Source: Azolla pinnata (lineage: Eukaryota; Streptophyta; Polypodiopsida; Salviniales; Salviniaceae). From it: a stretch of DNA of 64,000 nt. The position numbers and the translations under genes were made by a program. Below, piece after piece: positions 22,565 through 35,260 of the stretch (position 1 is the stretch's first letter; each line of letters starts with the position of its first letter). Below the pieces are notes generated by a model that was not told where the DNA came from, ran no database searches, and saw nothing but the letters and a program-made list of their open reading frames with translations. The DNA lies in NCBI GenBank assembly GCA_037176905.1, contig JBBBWG010012335.1, forward strand, positions 22,302-86,301, written 5' to 3'.

Positions 22565-24497
22565 AGATATATAAGCTCTACATGGATCTTTTCATGCTCT
22601 TTTTTTTATCCCCATTCTTCTCCATAATTCACATTACATAATCATTCTTTATCCTCATTAGCTCACCACCCATCCTCCTAAAATAAGCACCTTTTCTTTC
22701 TGCCAGTTCGCTGTGGATACCTCCAATAAGTCTTCCATCGCAATCGTAAAACGTGTTTTGTACAGATATAATGCTCGAGGCAAAGTGCAGGCAAAGAATC
22801 GGTGGAGCTTGTAATATAAGAAGACACAGTTGGAAAAACCATTTCTCTACATCCAGAATCAGAATCTGTAAGCTTCTTTGCACTTTTTTTTTGCTTATGT
22901 GAGATGAATCGGTCTATAGCCAGGCAGATGTCTGTGGTAGATCCATGTATATATGTGGAACAAGATACAAGATTATGGATTTTGGGCTAAGCGGAGGCAT
23001 CTGCTTGAGGAATCGAATCACAGCTATGGAACAGTTGTACACAATCGATCGATCGATCGATCGATGGAATGTGTACCCAAAGCATAACCGCATTTGATCC
23101 GTTAGCGCATAACCGCATTTGATCCGTCAGCGCTGAAGCGGTACATTTCTTATCGATTCTTTGGCATGGGTTGCTGTTAAATAAAATATGGAAGAATCTA
23201 AGAGAAGAACCAACCGCGTTCAATCGCTGGATCAAGGCGGTAGACTTCTTATGGATGGCATGCATTGTTGTTAAAACATGGAAAAGAATCTATTATAAGG
23301 GAAGATTATGGGATGAGAATGCTGTTAGAATCTGGAAGTATCGAAGAAAGGGAGCTGGGTCAACGCCGCGTCGAAGGTGTAGATTGTACCTTGGTAATGA
23401 ACGATATACGTGCGTCGAGGAAGAGCTTCGACGCTGGAAGAGCTTTGTCCCAGTGCCGAAGCCTCTGCTTGACGATCGCAAAACTGACGATTTCTTAGAT
23501 GGGCTCAAAATTCTTAGGTTTTTGGTGTGTTTTACTTCGACTCGAGAGATCTTCGCAGGATCTGTCTGTTGTGTGGTGGGATTGAGGAAAGTTTAACCTT
23601 CATTCCTTGATGAACTAGCCCCACAACCTGTTAACCCGATGATCCGAGCATCGCAGAGTATATAGTTGGGTGGTTGAGAACGCCAGTGGCGGAATCTGTC
23701 GATTTCCAAAGTTGGGTTTCAAAAGAACCTTCGACGGCTGCCCTTCCAGATTCCAGACCTAGATTCCAAACATCTGCTTGGCGAAGACCGGTTCCGTCCT
23801 CTTACGAAGCGGGGGCCTCTGATACCACAATTCTGGGCATGTTTAGATTCCAAACATCGACCTGGCTAAAGACCGATTGCGTGGCGACTCGGAATCCCCT
23901 AACTAAACCCCTCTTAAAACAACTAGAGGCCTCTGATACCCACGAGTCCGACTCTATCCAGATTTTCTAAACATCTTCGTGGTGAAGGCCGAGTCCGTTA
24001 GACCCAAAATCCTCCCTACACCCTCCGGAAAAACAAAAAACAGCTGGCTTCCGATTATACTACGATTCCGACCTAACAAGAAGAAAAACAAAAAAGGACG
24101 AAACGCGAGTAAAAGCAAGCCAGCACCCGATTGCGCCGAACTCGAACCCATTGATGATGCCAATATATACACACACACATATATATACATATATATACAT
24201 ATGTTTATACCTTTTGTTCTATGTAGATTCATGGAAGAGTTTGTGTTTTTTTATGCAACAAGAACTTTGGTGGTTCTTGGTCGTAGCCGGATTCGAACCC
24301 TGGTTCCTCATTTCTTGTGAAAAACCAGAGCCCAAATGTGAAAGCGGACAATTCCTCGTTTCTTGTCTCTGTGTGTGTGAAACCAAATTCAAGGGTTTTT
24401 GGTGGTCTTCTTCTTCTTCTTCTTCTTCTTCTTCTTCTTTCCTTCTTCTTCTTCCGCTTCGTCTTCTGCAGACGCTGCAGGCGCTGAGCTCCTCTCT
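22565..24497. other. Intergenic region between RBR1 and RPS24
   Basis: The stretch contains an ATCG tetranucleotide run (23044-23065), a 26-bp direct repeat around CATAACCGCATTTGATCCGT (about 23083-23131), loose repeats around GATTCCAAACATC near 23760, 23850 and 23960, a TA/CA-rich tract (24160-24200) and a TTC tract before RPS24 (24408-24445). I recognise no exon. Confidence 0.5.
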
Positions 24498-24508
24498 CCC
24501 TAACCCTA
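24498..24508 (+). promoter_or_regulatory. Telo-box-like CCCTAACCCTA before RPS24
   Basis: The sequence lies 29 bp before the ATG. Telo boxes (AAACCCTAA) near the 5' end are known regulatory elements of plant ribosomal-protein genes; this copy is a variant. Confidence 0.5.
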
Positions 24509-24536
24509 GATCCTGTGCAGGGCACGACGCTGCGCC

Positions 24537-26369
24537 ATGGCCGACAACAAGAGCTGCACTGTCCGCACCCGCAAGTTCATGACCAACCGCCTTCTCGCTC
24601 GCAAACAGTTCGTACGTTCCCATTCCCTCCGTTCTTTCTTTCTTTCTTTCTTCCTTCCCGGGGATGTTTGCTTCGGCTTCGCCGTTTTCTCTTCCCGTTC
24701 ATGATTCCGTTCGCCGGCCGAAGGCGGGAGCCGTCGGGAGTCGGGGGAATCGAGGATGAGCTAATGGAGACGGCTAATGGATGATGCTCTCCGTTGCTAA
24801 TGCAACTTGCCTTCTACCGGCAAGGCTAGTGGAGACGGCTAATGGATGATGCCTCTCCGTTACTAACTCAACTTGCCTTCTGGGATTCTTTGTTGAATTT
24901 TGGCTTCGTGATCTTCTCTAGATCTAGGTGGTCACTTGGAGAAAAGCTCCTAGTGTTTCCAGGAAATATCACTTTTTGAGTGGAGACGGATAATCAAGCT
25001 CCCTATGAACGCTTGGGCATGAGAATCAGGCCTTCGAGAACTGAAATGTGTGTGTGAGGGTAATTCAGAGTGTTTGAGAACATGATCATAGATAAAACTT
25101 TGTGTGGCGTTTGAGGAACAGAAAGTATCCTATGGTTCTTCAGACTATAGAGTTCAGGCTCTGATATGTTGGCAAATAAATAAATGTACGTTACTAGTTG
25201 CACAAATGTTTTCAGGGTGCCGCAGTTAGGAAATGAGCTTCTCTCCTTGTAAACGAAACCGATCACGTATTAAACAAGTCAAACTGAAGCAATAGAGTGC
25301 GCAAACTTAGCTGCATCTTGAACTGGAGTATGAGAATTCAGTGCTCGAACTAGGCTTCCCCGGAAAATTGAAAGCGCTGTCATAAAATTTAGACCGAACT
25401 TTAGTTTCGAAGTATTTTGGACATAATAGTTGGAAAGGTTGTTCAGTATGCATAGCAAAATGTGTAAAGCTTATCTTCTTGCAAAGACATCAAGATGATT
25501 ACAAATGCCATTCAGGTGAAGTTGAACTTTTTAAAGTTTAGGCTGTATTGTATTTTGGGTATTGTAGTAGATGTTTTGTGGTTTTTAACAGACAATGTTC
25601 GTCTGTACTACAGTAAACTTTTTATTTGTTCTTCTGCATACCTAGAAACTTGCCTATCCCGTTTCTTTATGCATTGTGGCTAGCTCGCTTATCATACTAA
25701 TATCTGAAACATTCATAAAGATTCATCTGTATTATGTCTGTATGCAGATTATAGATGTTCTTCATCCAGGACGCCCCAATGTTTCCAAGGTAAACGAAAT
25801 TAATAATGGAGGCTTTGCTCACATTTCACTTATCATGCATTGTCTTTTCTCATTTGTTTGGTGTCATTGCTTTGAAGGCTGAGCTAAAGGAGAGACTTGC
25901 AAAGCTGTATGAGGTTAGGGACCAGCAAACAGTGTTTGTGTTTGGGTTCCGAACTCAATTTGGAGGTGGAAAATCGACTGGATTTGGCCTAATTTATGAC
26001 AATCTAGAGGCAGCAAAGAAATATGAACCAAAATACCGCCTTATTAGGGTAACTTCTCTTACAGTGTCATCTCGAATAGGAGTTATTTGGTTTACAAGTT
26101 ACAATTGTGAAAAGTGAATTTTGATTCCTTTGGATTATTATCAGAATGGGTTAGCAACCAAGGTTGAGAAATCTAGAAAACAAGTGAAGGAAAGGAAAAA
26201 CAGAGCAAAGAAGATACGTGGTGTGAAGAAGGTATATCTATATCGCCGAGCTTTTTCATATCAAGTTTTTATCAGTACTCAATTCAGTCAATTGTTACTC
26301 ACGTATCTTCTCTTTTATTTACTACAGACAAAGGCTGGTGATGCTCAGAAGAGTGGCAAGAAGAAGTGA
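24537..26369 (+). CDS. RPS24: 40S ribosomal protein eS24
   Basis: Five exons, 24537-24611, 25748-25789, 25878-26048, 26145-26231 and 26328-26369, all phase 0, give 138 aa. Hallmarks are [56 protein letters not shown] and [19 protein letters not shown]. The length matches plant eS24. It is a structural protein of the small ribosomal subunit in the cytosol. [11 protein letters not shown] differs from the FKFRTHFGGGK I remember from flowering plants. The first intron is 1.1 kb. Confidence 0.97.
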
Positions 26370-27460
26370 GATATGTTACTTTTTTTTGTATTGGATTTAA
26401 AATCGGCGGAGAGTACATGAAAACAGGGATTTGGATGCACTCTGAGTGTTGTAATTGAGAGGCATCATAGTTCTAATGTACGTTTTCTTAATTTTGATTT
26501 GCAATTAATGTTCTCATGGTGCATCGATTCATTTGCCATCATTACTGGTCCTTTGTTCTTAGAGCTTATACTACCTTGACACGGAGCAAAGTGTGTCGTT
26601 CTAGTTTACATCATAATTCCAAATATCTGGTTCTTGAGATGGTTGCAACCTGAAGGTAGCAGTGTAAGGCTGTGTTATGTAATTTTTCCTTTGTTCCAGG
26701 ACTCGAATGGTTTAGGGGAATGTCTTTGGCAGAATATGGTTCTGTCAGTTGGGCTATCTACCGTTTGGACCATCAATGTGCCTGCAAAGTCAGGTTGATT
26801 TTGGATTTGGTGAATAGGTTTAGCAGTTACGCATGAAAGCATTTCTCGCTTTCCTTGTCAGTTGGAAGGCATCAACCACCTTGGATAAGCAGGTATATTG
26901 AACAAATAGAGACAAAGCAAAAGTTCTCATGGCTCAAATTTGTGAGAGAATTTGTTGTAAGTAAAACTTTTGTCTTGAAATATTATCAATGGGGAAGCAT
27001 TGCATGGAGAAAAAGACAGAAGATCATGTGTTGTGGAGATGATAGATAGCACAGCTTGATTGACTAATCCTTCTGAACTATACGGAATAATCTGCTTGTG
27101 ATACACAAATATGTTTGTATCATAACTTGCTGCTGTTCACCCAACAAGGAAGTCAAAATGCCGAGCTTAGTTTCAAACTACAAAAATGGGTAACCTTGAG
27201 GGATTCTTCACAGCTAAATTCTCTTCGATTCCCAAAAAAAATGCGATCACGTTCACAGGTGAACTTCGTCGACAGCCAAAAGATGACCAAGTACTAAAAA
27301 ACAAATACATTGTTTGTGCTAGCTAACTCTGGATCAAACATTGTAGCCACTATTGAGAGGATTGTATCCAGTGATTATATGGCAGAGAACCCAGATGATG
27401 CCCTTCAGCATCTACTCTATATACACGGCCATGTTTTCAATGCATGCATAACTTGAATTC
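26370..27460. other. Convergent intergenic region between RPS24 and UBP3
   Basis: AT-rich sequence with the 3' UTRs of the two converging genes. I see no gene, repeat or element. Confidence 0.6.
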
Positions 27461-30400
27461 TCAGGGTGAAGCTTCAAGGATTTGATCCATTCGCTCATAA
27501 AACAGAATATAGCCATGCTCAGAGTTGTTTGCGTACTCCTGAGCGGCGCCAAAGAATGTCTGAACCACTGATTCATCGATCATCTCCACATTCTCATCAT
27601 CAAAGAAGAGCCAATAATTGTGACTTTTGACGAGGCTGACATAATGGCCATGATTGGGACCTGTTCCCACATGGACCACCACGGCAAATAGTGAATATTC
27701 TGCCTCGGAACCAGGAGCATCATCGGTTGTGTTGCACAGTTTCAACTCGAGTGGAAACACCACACGATATGATAGCTTTTTGTACCTAGCAAGCTGTTCG
27801 ATGTACTTGAACCTCTTCAAATGCAATGCCAGAATGCGAGGCGCAACCTTGATCTTCATCCTCTTCTGCGCCTCTTGTAAACTGGAAGGAAAAGAAATGA
27901 ATGAATTGAAATACCTTCTTCCTCTCTATGATAGAGCAAGAATTCAAGTCCAACCTCGATCTTCAGTCTATCCTTAAACTTATTTATTTAGTAGTAATGG
28001 GCAAGAAAAATATCTCCCACCTGCAACACTTGTCACAAAAGAACTTGTCCTCAGCATTGAGCGTTTCAGTGGAACTGAAGTTGCGAAGGCAGCTTGTAAT
28101 GGAGCTATTTTGCTCAATGTCTAAGCTAAGATCAAGAAATGTCTCATCTCTTGCTGTTATTGTCTCACAGCACAGACAGCGTGTTTCATTTGTCAATATG
28201 CCCTGAAAACAAAACACTCCTCGTTTAGCATGTGAGCTACCGTCTGAATTGATTGCATTCATATAATAAAATCGGCTTTGATCTACCTGAAATAACTTAT
28301 GCACCCACGTTATTGGTCGTTCCTGGCTTCCATTTGTGGATCCATTTGATATCCCATTGCTCACCTGCTCTTGATGTGATGTCTTTACTTCATTTGCTTT
28401 TGCTTCCTTTTCTAGTATGTCCACAAGCTCATTGAGCAAATAGTTCAAAAACTCGTGTGCATCCTGAAAATCCAAAAAATGTAGAAACGATAAAGAGTGT
28501 GATATTCACTACAGGTTCAAACTGATGCTTAATGATCAAAGCATTGGACCTGATGCATATAGCTGCGGAAAAGTTCATTTTGCTTTTTTACACGCTGCAC
28601 AAACCGTTTCGGGGCAATGACTCCAGTTTTCCTTTTCTGATTATTGATCTGTTTGGTTTATGCAACATAACCAAGTTGGAGACGGAATTAGCATCAATTG
28701 AAAGTTTGTAGCGTAAGTAACAAATCACAGATTACTGGTAATTGAAAGACTGAGCACAAATGACATCATCGATTCTGATTTCTTCAATTCGTGACTAAAA
28801 TCTTTTAAACAACCATCTCTGTTGCTGTCCAGCTCAGAAAAAGGACTTCATTAGCCAATGGCCAAAAACCAATCAGCATCGTCATAGTGTAAGCTATTTC
28901 AACAGTGACAAAAGAACAATACATGATACACATCCTATCTATAGAAAATGAGTTGAAGTTGATGCAAACAATCAAGTTCCAACTTTACCTGCATAAATAG
29001 CTCTGCTAAGCATGTAAGAAGATTTTCATCATTCTCTCCTATCCCTTTGATATGGCTCCCATATTCCAACAGATGATCTCTGAAAGGAACACAAAAATAG
29101 AGAGCCTACACAAAACAAACATGTCAAGATAGATTCTAATCGAAAGAATTTTATGACACAATTATTGTAAATGTTTTTCATTGATTGGTGATGAAATATA
29201 TGAAATCATATTTAATCACACCCAATGGCATAGAATAGCAATGAAGAGAAAAGCAACACAATGACTATCAGTAATCCCCAAATCCGGTGCTTCCGTCCTA
29301 ACCTTTTATACCATTCATAGAAATTGACTGTTAAGAATCTAAATAGCTACTGCAAAAACAATCCTTCATTATACTCTGAATCACAATTTTGATAAACTTA
29401 GTCCTCAAATTGATGCCTGCCAAATTAAACCTAAAAATTTATTATTCGTGAGATGATTGAAAATGAGAAGGTCGATGAGAAGCTCAGGAGGGTATGCACA
29501 TTGCACATTGCACATTGCACATATGGCATAACAAGGGCCTATATAGTGAATCTGACAGCATCTCCCAACGCATATTACCAAATATTTTCTCTTTAAGAAA
29601 TATATTAGCCATGCATAAACTTTATTGAAATTGCTACGACCCGACTCTGAAGTAAGTATTAAATATGCACTGTGCCTGAGTTAGAAAACTGCAAACTATA
29701 CTGCATCTAGTTTTGACATGTAATTGAACCCAGCTGTCGAAGAGAAAGATATGTACAGAAAACAGATAACACTATAAACATAGGTATCTGCCACGCCACA
29801 CCAAAGACGGCCATAGTTGAAAACCCCACCTCAGATGTTGTCAAAGGGAAAAAGGACCCAGAAGAAATCTGCTAACATGAAACGTTCCACGAAAATAGGA
29901 TCTCACGATGAAAGCATAGGAACTCCCCATATGAATGTTGACAATAATAAAAAATATACTAATTAGCTTGCAGTCTCCCAACTAAATTGATGTTTTGACT
30001 AGCTATTTTTCCTCTAAACTAGTGATACTTTATGGACTCGTCTTTCATCTCAACTAGTTGAGTGAAACCAACCGTGCTTACACCTCCCATTTTGTTCCAA
30101 CGTGCTGGTGCATGTTCATGAACATTTTCCAGGGCAAGAAAGCGTTTGCTGTGTTCTGTTACTTTGCTTATCATGGGATTGTCACTGTACGTCAATTTCT
30201 TTTGCTACAGATTCTCCATGATTGTGTCAAATCAGGACTTGTTATTTCATCACTGGTAAGCCCCTTAATAGTATTATATCCCCCATACTAGCAAATCTTA
30301 TAGTATCATTTTAATGGTAGACACGGCAAATCATTATAATGGAAGACATAGCATATCGTTATAATGGTAGACATGGCAAATCATTATAATGGAAGACATG

Positions 30401-31800
30401 GCATATCGTTATAATGGTAGACATGGCAATTCTCCAAGGGGTGTAAACCTCAAGTACGAAGAAACAAACATATAATTTTCTAAGACTCCCTCTTTGAATC
30501 CATATTCATACATAGCACGATACAAACTGTTGTGGACCTCCACTTTGCACAATACAAACTGTCGTGGCCGAGCAGGCAGTGGCTGTGTGATAATCCACTT
30601 ATCCTAGAACATCCAGAAGTGACCAGAATGGGCAGCTGGTTGTTTTTTCCACAATATAAACCCTCTAAACCTATGGACCTCTACTAAACCAAGCGCCAAA
30701 TATTTCTGATGATAGAAGTCCCAGATGGACTGGAAGCATCATATCTCGTAATAAGTTTTGGATTACCCTACAGTACATATTCGTCCTGATACTTTGGCCA
30801 GAATAATAGTCTTACCCTCTGCTCAGGGGACCCCTTTATTTCAGTTGATGTGATGACGTACAAATCTGTGCAGTTTTGCGTCTCAATCCATGAGGCACAT
30901 GATTATCTATATGTCTCAGATGTAGGTAAGGGCTGAACTGGGCCTATGAGATAAACCATGATATAACAATTATCAGCAGCTTCTGGTTACCGTACTGAAG
31001 AAATCCACTAAAAATCTCCAAATTTATAATTTGACTGTAAATTTGAGCGTACAGGATACCTTAAACTAGTCAGATGCGTTACAACAGCAGCCTTGAAATG
31101 TGGAGGCATTTGCCAATATATCCTTTGATTGATTCTTTTTTCGAGCGGTAGCCATAATCTTGCTTATTCATCTGACAAATAGTTTACAGAAATAATGGTA
31201 ATTCATTCCTTAAAACGGCCATTGATTTTGAACATGCCAGTTGGAGATCCTCGGAAAGGGAATTCGTTCACATGATTGGGAACAAAAACATCGGCAAAAT
31301 TCTCTTCTGCAAAACTCCTAGTAGTGTGATGATATTTCTAACAGTCCCATATAACTTCATACATGAAAAAGGAATGCAAGCAGCTATTAATTAAAAAAAA
31401 TTTAGCCAAACAACAAGAAAGTGAGCCTCTAAATATATGCCCAATCACACAAAAACCGAAAAATGGAATACATGAACAAAAAGAAAGAATGGAGGAAATC
31501 AAGAAGAAGAAGAAGAAGACAAGTAGAAGAAACAATAAATGAGACAAAAACAAGATAAAAATAATACAAATAACTGGAAAATAAAGTTCTTTGAGCAGAA
31601 ATTAGGCATGCAAGGAAAATGGCAACATAAAATGAATCGAGGGATCAAAGAATATAGAAAACAAGACCTTGGTCAGGGCTAACCTGTAAGACACTATTGC
31701 AGTAGCACGTATTCCCAAAGTTTTCCAAGCCGAAGTATCGCTCACCTTCGGGGAATTGATCGCCCAAAGCTTTCTCTAGTTTAGATCCGGATATCCCCAT
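27461..31800 (-). CDS. UBP3: Ubiquitin-specific protease, UBP3/UBP4 (USP12/46) type
   Basis: Six exons on the minus strand, 31800-31684, 29105-28989, 28648-28550, 28463-28287, 28202-28021 and 27881-27461, give 370 aa, almost the length of Arabidopsis UBP3 (about 370). The N-terminus [20 protein letters not shown] fits the family, whose second-residue Gly suggests possible myristoylation. The Cys box is [14 protein letters not shown] with catalytic Cys 32; [13 protein letters not shown] follows; the His box is [17 protein letters not shown] with His 310 and acidic partner in FFDDENVE near 325. Zinc-finger cysteine pairs are RCLCC and CDKCC. It removes ubiquitin from substrates; Arabidopsis UBP3/UBP4 are nuclear and needed for pollen development. 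The first intron is 2,578 bp. Confidence 0.95.
30300..30430. repeat. 24-25 bp tandem repeat in UBP3 intron 1
   Basis: About five copies of ATCRTTATAATGGWAGACAT plus GGCAW, with alternating A/B variants, followed by a partial copy. Confidence 0.85.
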
Positions 31801-32225
31801 GGAACAAGAAAGAGTTTTTGTGAGAGCTCCGATGTCGATGGTGATGGGGATTATGGCAATTTTGTGATGGTGATAATGACGGAAATGGTGGTGATGATGA
31901 TGATGATGATTCAGCGATCACGGGGCTATGGGATGGGCGGAGCAATTGCCCATTGACCTCTTCACTGACGGAGTCTTTCTTCCTTCTCCTTGGCCTTCAC
32001 CTTCTTCTTCTTCTTCTTCTTCTTCTTCTTCTTCTGCCTTCAAGATGATGATTCAGCAGTCAAAGTGCGATAGATAGGATCGGTGAAATGACGACTCGTT
32101 GACCTCCTCAAGAACTGCGCCTTGCTTCCTTCTCCTCCATCTCCCTCGTCTGCTTCTTTCTTCTTCTTCTTCTTCTTCTTCTTCTTCTTCTCTGTATATG
32201 CTCTCTTGCATATCCCATCTTTCCT
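31801..32225. repeat. UBP3 upstream region with a duplicated segment and TTC tracts
   Basis: A segment starting GATGATTCAGC and containing TTGACCTC, CCTTGC/CCTTCT and ending in a TTC tract occurs twice, at about 31900-32037 and 32045-32192. An ATG/GAT trinucleotide run lies at 31893-31911. On the minus strand the TTC tracts are GAA repeats upstream of the gene. Confidence 0.6.
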
Positions 32226-32845
32226 GTTTGACATGGGATGTGTATCATGCATGCATGCATCCATGCATGTGTGCGTATGAATGTGTATGTGTGTGCGTGT
32301 GTGAATGTGTGTGTTTATGTATGTGTGCGTGCATGTGTATGCATGTGTATGCATGTCTGTGTGCGTGAATGTATGTATGTATGTGTGGGTGTATGTATGT
32401 GTCCATGTATGTATGAATGTGCGTGTATGGATGTGTGTGCGTTTTTATGTATGTGTGTGTGCATGTGTATGCATGTTTGTGTGCATGTGTGCGCATGTAT
32501 GTATGGATGTGTGTGTATGTGTGTATGTGTGTGCATGAATGTGTGTGTGCTTATGTATGTGTGTGTGCATGTGTATGTATGTGTATGCATGTCTGTGTGT
32601 GAATGTATGTATGCATGTGTGTGGATGTATGTATGTGTGCATGTATGTATGCATGCATGTATGTGTGCGTGGTGTATGTAAGTATGTGCGTACGTATGCG
32701 CTCGTGGATGCATGTTTGCATGTATGTGATTCCTATGAATGCATGTATGCATGCGTGCATTATGAATGCATGCATGCGGTGCGTGTGAATGTAATGTATG
32801 CCTACGCGTTTTGCAGCCATGTGTGTGTGCATGTGTGATGCATAC
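32226..32845. repeat. TG/TATG/CATG alternating purine-pyrimidine array
   Basis: About 600 bp of TGTGTATG-like sequence, with long ORFs in every frame that are artefacts of the repeat. Confidence 0.9.
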
Positions 32846-34558
32846 ATAAGCATATTTGTTTGCAATGCATTTGAATGTTGCATGCCTAGATGCGAATGAT
32901 GGCTTGGGAATGCTTGTACATGCATGTGTGTGTTGTTGATTCAGCTTTCCCCGGATCCTGGCAATCCCGGTGTCTTTCGTCTACAGTTGTAAACAAAAGA
33001 TCATCTGGCGATTCGTCGATTTTGTAACTGTTGCATGCTGCAATGTTGTAGATGCATTGTCTGTTTCATCTTTCTTTGCAATGGTAAAATGGCTCCAATG
33101 TGTATATTCCAACGGCCAATTGGCCACAAATTATAACATTCCTTATGTTTCCTCTGCAAATCGGAAGTGGACGGGCGCTGGTTACGGACCAGTTCAGTAT
33201 TTATACTGTTTCAAGCCTCATGCATGCTCGCCATGTGACTTGCATGCATGAATGCCACGTAGTGGCTCAGACGACCTGCGATGCCAACAGACGTCGCAAG
33301 TCGTTTTTAAAGTTAATATGGTAATGCTTTAACATATTATCAAATACTAAAATATAATATTTATCGATTAAAGTAAGATAGTGTGATGTATAAGACTTGA
33401 GCTGACCTATGTAGCTATAGGTCATAAGTTCAAATACACATAAGCCTTCTGTACCGATACTCATGATACCCGATATGCAATCAGGCGCCATCATCTCTCG
33501 ATTGCCTCATGTAATTACCGCCGATTACGTAATAATAATAATATCGTTCGAGCATTCGCAAAGAAGAGCTGCTCCATTATCGATTAACCACCGATTAGGC
33601 TGTGACCCCCGATAATCACATCGGTTGCGATCAAGATCACGACTTAATTAGGGGCTTAATCAGCGGCTTAATTAGCACCAACAGAGATTAGGAAATCAGC
33701 GTTAGTGAAATGCATCTTATAATTTTTGTTAGAAGAATCGCGCAACAAAAGAAGCACAACGGAAAACGTGCCTGTGCCGCCGTCAACAGCCCAATGCCAG
33801 AAAAACAGGAAAGATTCCGCAGCCTTCCTCTCCGCGCCTGCAGAGGAGGAGGTCAGATCAGTCTCTCCACGCGCATGTACGTATGCATGTGTTTTGTAGA
33901 CGTGTGGATGCGGATACGGTGATTCGTACGTGCATAGACACGATGGATGTGGTTGCCTTTTGGTTGAGTCCGTGTTTGCTCTTCCTTTTGCATGATGTAT
34001 GACATGGATATGGTGGCTATCGCGATTTTCCTGTGTGTGCATCGTGCATGTGTTTTTATGCATGTTAGATATACGCTCGCAATCCATGTTCTGTGGGTTG
34101 TGTTGTGTGCATTTGGCGTAAACAACAGTGATCTCGTTAAATGGAGGCCCCCTTCTTTGCAACGCCTTTGGTAAATCCTACATGCCATCAAATGTTTGTA
34201 TGCCATCCGTGAAGTGTACATGCTCTCTCCAGTTTCATTTTACCTTGTTCAATTTCTTTGCTGACGCTATGCATTTCTTTTTACAATACATAGGTCCTTG
34301 TTAAAATTTCATTGAATCTGGGAACCAAAATGCAGAGGGAGATTAAACTTGTCGTCTATGCAGTTGTTCTCCCCCTCCAAGGGGCTCAATCATGTGATAC
34401 GAAGACTCTTTACTAGAATTTGTATTAGAAATTAAGTTCTTTTCCATGGAGAAGACCAGTTTATGGCATCTTAGCAATCCTATAGTTTCGTTTGCAAACT
34501 TTCTGGTAGTTGATACACCATCATTAACATCTTTTTACGTCAAAAGATCTTTATGCAG
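32846..34558. other. Intergenic region upstream of the giant gene
   Basis: No complete gene. It holds the diverged element copy at 33480-33735 and CATG-rich scraps. Upstream exons of the giant gene, if they survive, must lie here, but I could not identify any. Confidence 0.4.
33480..33735 (+). mobile_element. Diverged copy of the 60.5-kb TIR element
   Basis: Blocks ATCATCTC-ATTGCCT, AAGCTGCTCCATTA (here AGAGCTGCTCCATTATCGAT), GATAAT-ACATCGG-CGATCAAGAT and GATTAGGAAAT occur in the same order as in 60650-60860. Terminal repeats are not clear at this copy. Confidence 0.6.
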
Positions 34559-34672
34559 ATTCAGCCTCTTCTCAAGCATGGATTGGTTCAGCAATGTTGT
34601 AACAACGGAAGAAAATATGAAGCCAATATTATGGTTTGGTATTTACTTCCCTGTACAACATTTAACTCTCAG
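34559..34672 (+). CDS. Probable upstream exon of the giant gene (homologue of exon 6 of its paralogue)
   Basis: An open 114-bp stretch (38 codons, phase 0 at both ends) is bounded by TTATGCAG and CAG|GTTTGC. Its product contains KHGLVQQC, identical to exon 6 of the downstream paralogue (48888-48998), and has the same length class and the same terminal Gln before the donor. Whether it is still spliced to the 9-kb exon is unknown, and matching exons 1-5, 7 and 8 were not found with confidence. Confidence 0.5.
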
Positions 34673-35260
34673 GTTTGCACATGAAAGAATGCATAGTTAC
34701 CTCCATATCTACTTATTTATATTCATATACATCTCGTAACATCACTAAAACTGCGACATTGAATCAATTCCACTTGTAGATGGCTGTTATTCAATCCTTC
34801 ATCTGTAGTACGGAGAAAGAAAAAATGCAAGAAAAAGAATATTCATCGCTTCTAAATGCCAAGATTGCTCCTGACTCTTGAGACCAACCAAGAAGTTTCA
34901 CTGTGATTGAGAACATCAAACTAACGTAATGTTAGTCATATACCACTCTCTCGTCGTTTGATGCCTAAATAGTAGAACTGCCTGAGGAACCAATATCTTC
35001 TTGGTCGCTAAGAAGGACAGAAACTTCTGCTGTGAAGATTTTCGACATGGGTCAACCCAATATCAAAACGAATCTGAAGCAATGCGTGCACCTTTGGCAT
35101 TGGATGATGGTGGCTTGGATTTGTGGAGAACAAGGATCCACGCCAGTTGGAGGCAATCTACAGTCATGGAAAATTTTGAACTTGACTCATCGCTTTTTAA
35201 CAGCTTTTGATGGAAAAGTGACAACAAGGTGATTAGTCTCTTTTCTTGATCACCTTGATT

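Noticed and set aside
24275-24310. Minus-strand GGGTTCGAATCCGG, like a tRNA T-arm
   Set aside because: The T stem does not pair fully and no D-arm, anticodon arm or acceptor stem is found.
31207-31330. Minus-strand open stretch with [17 protein letters not shown] in UBP3 intron 1
   Set aside because: Looks protein-like, but UBP3 exon 2 is fully accounted for at 28989-29105 and I know no family that matches; 40 open codons can be chance.
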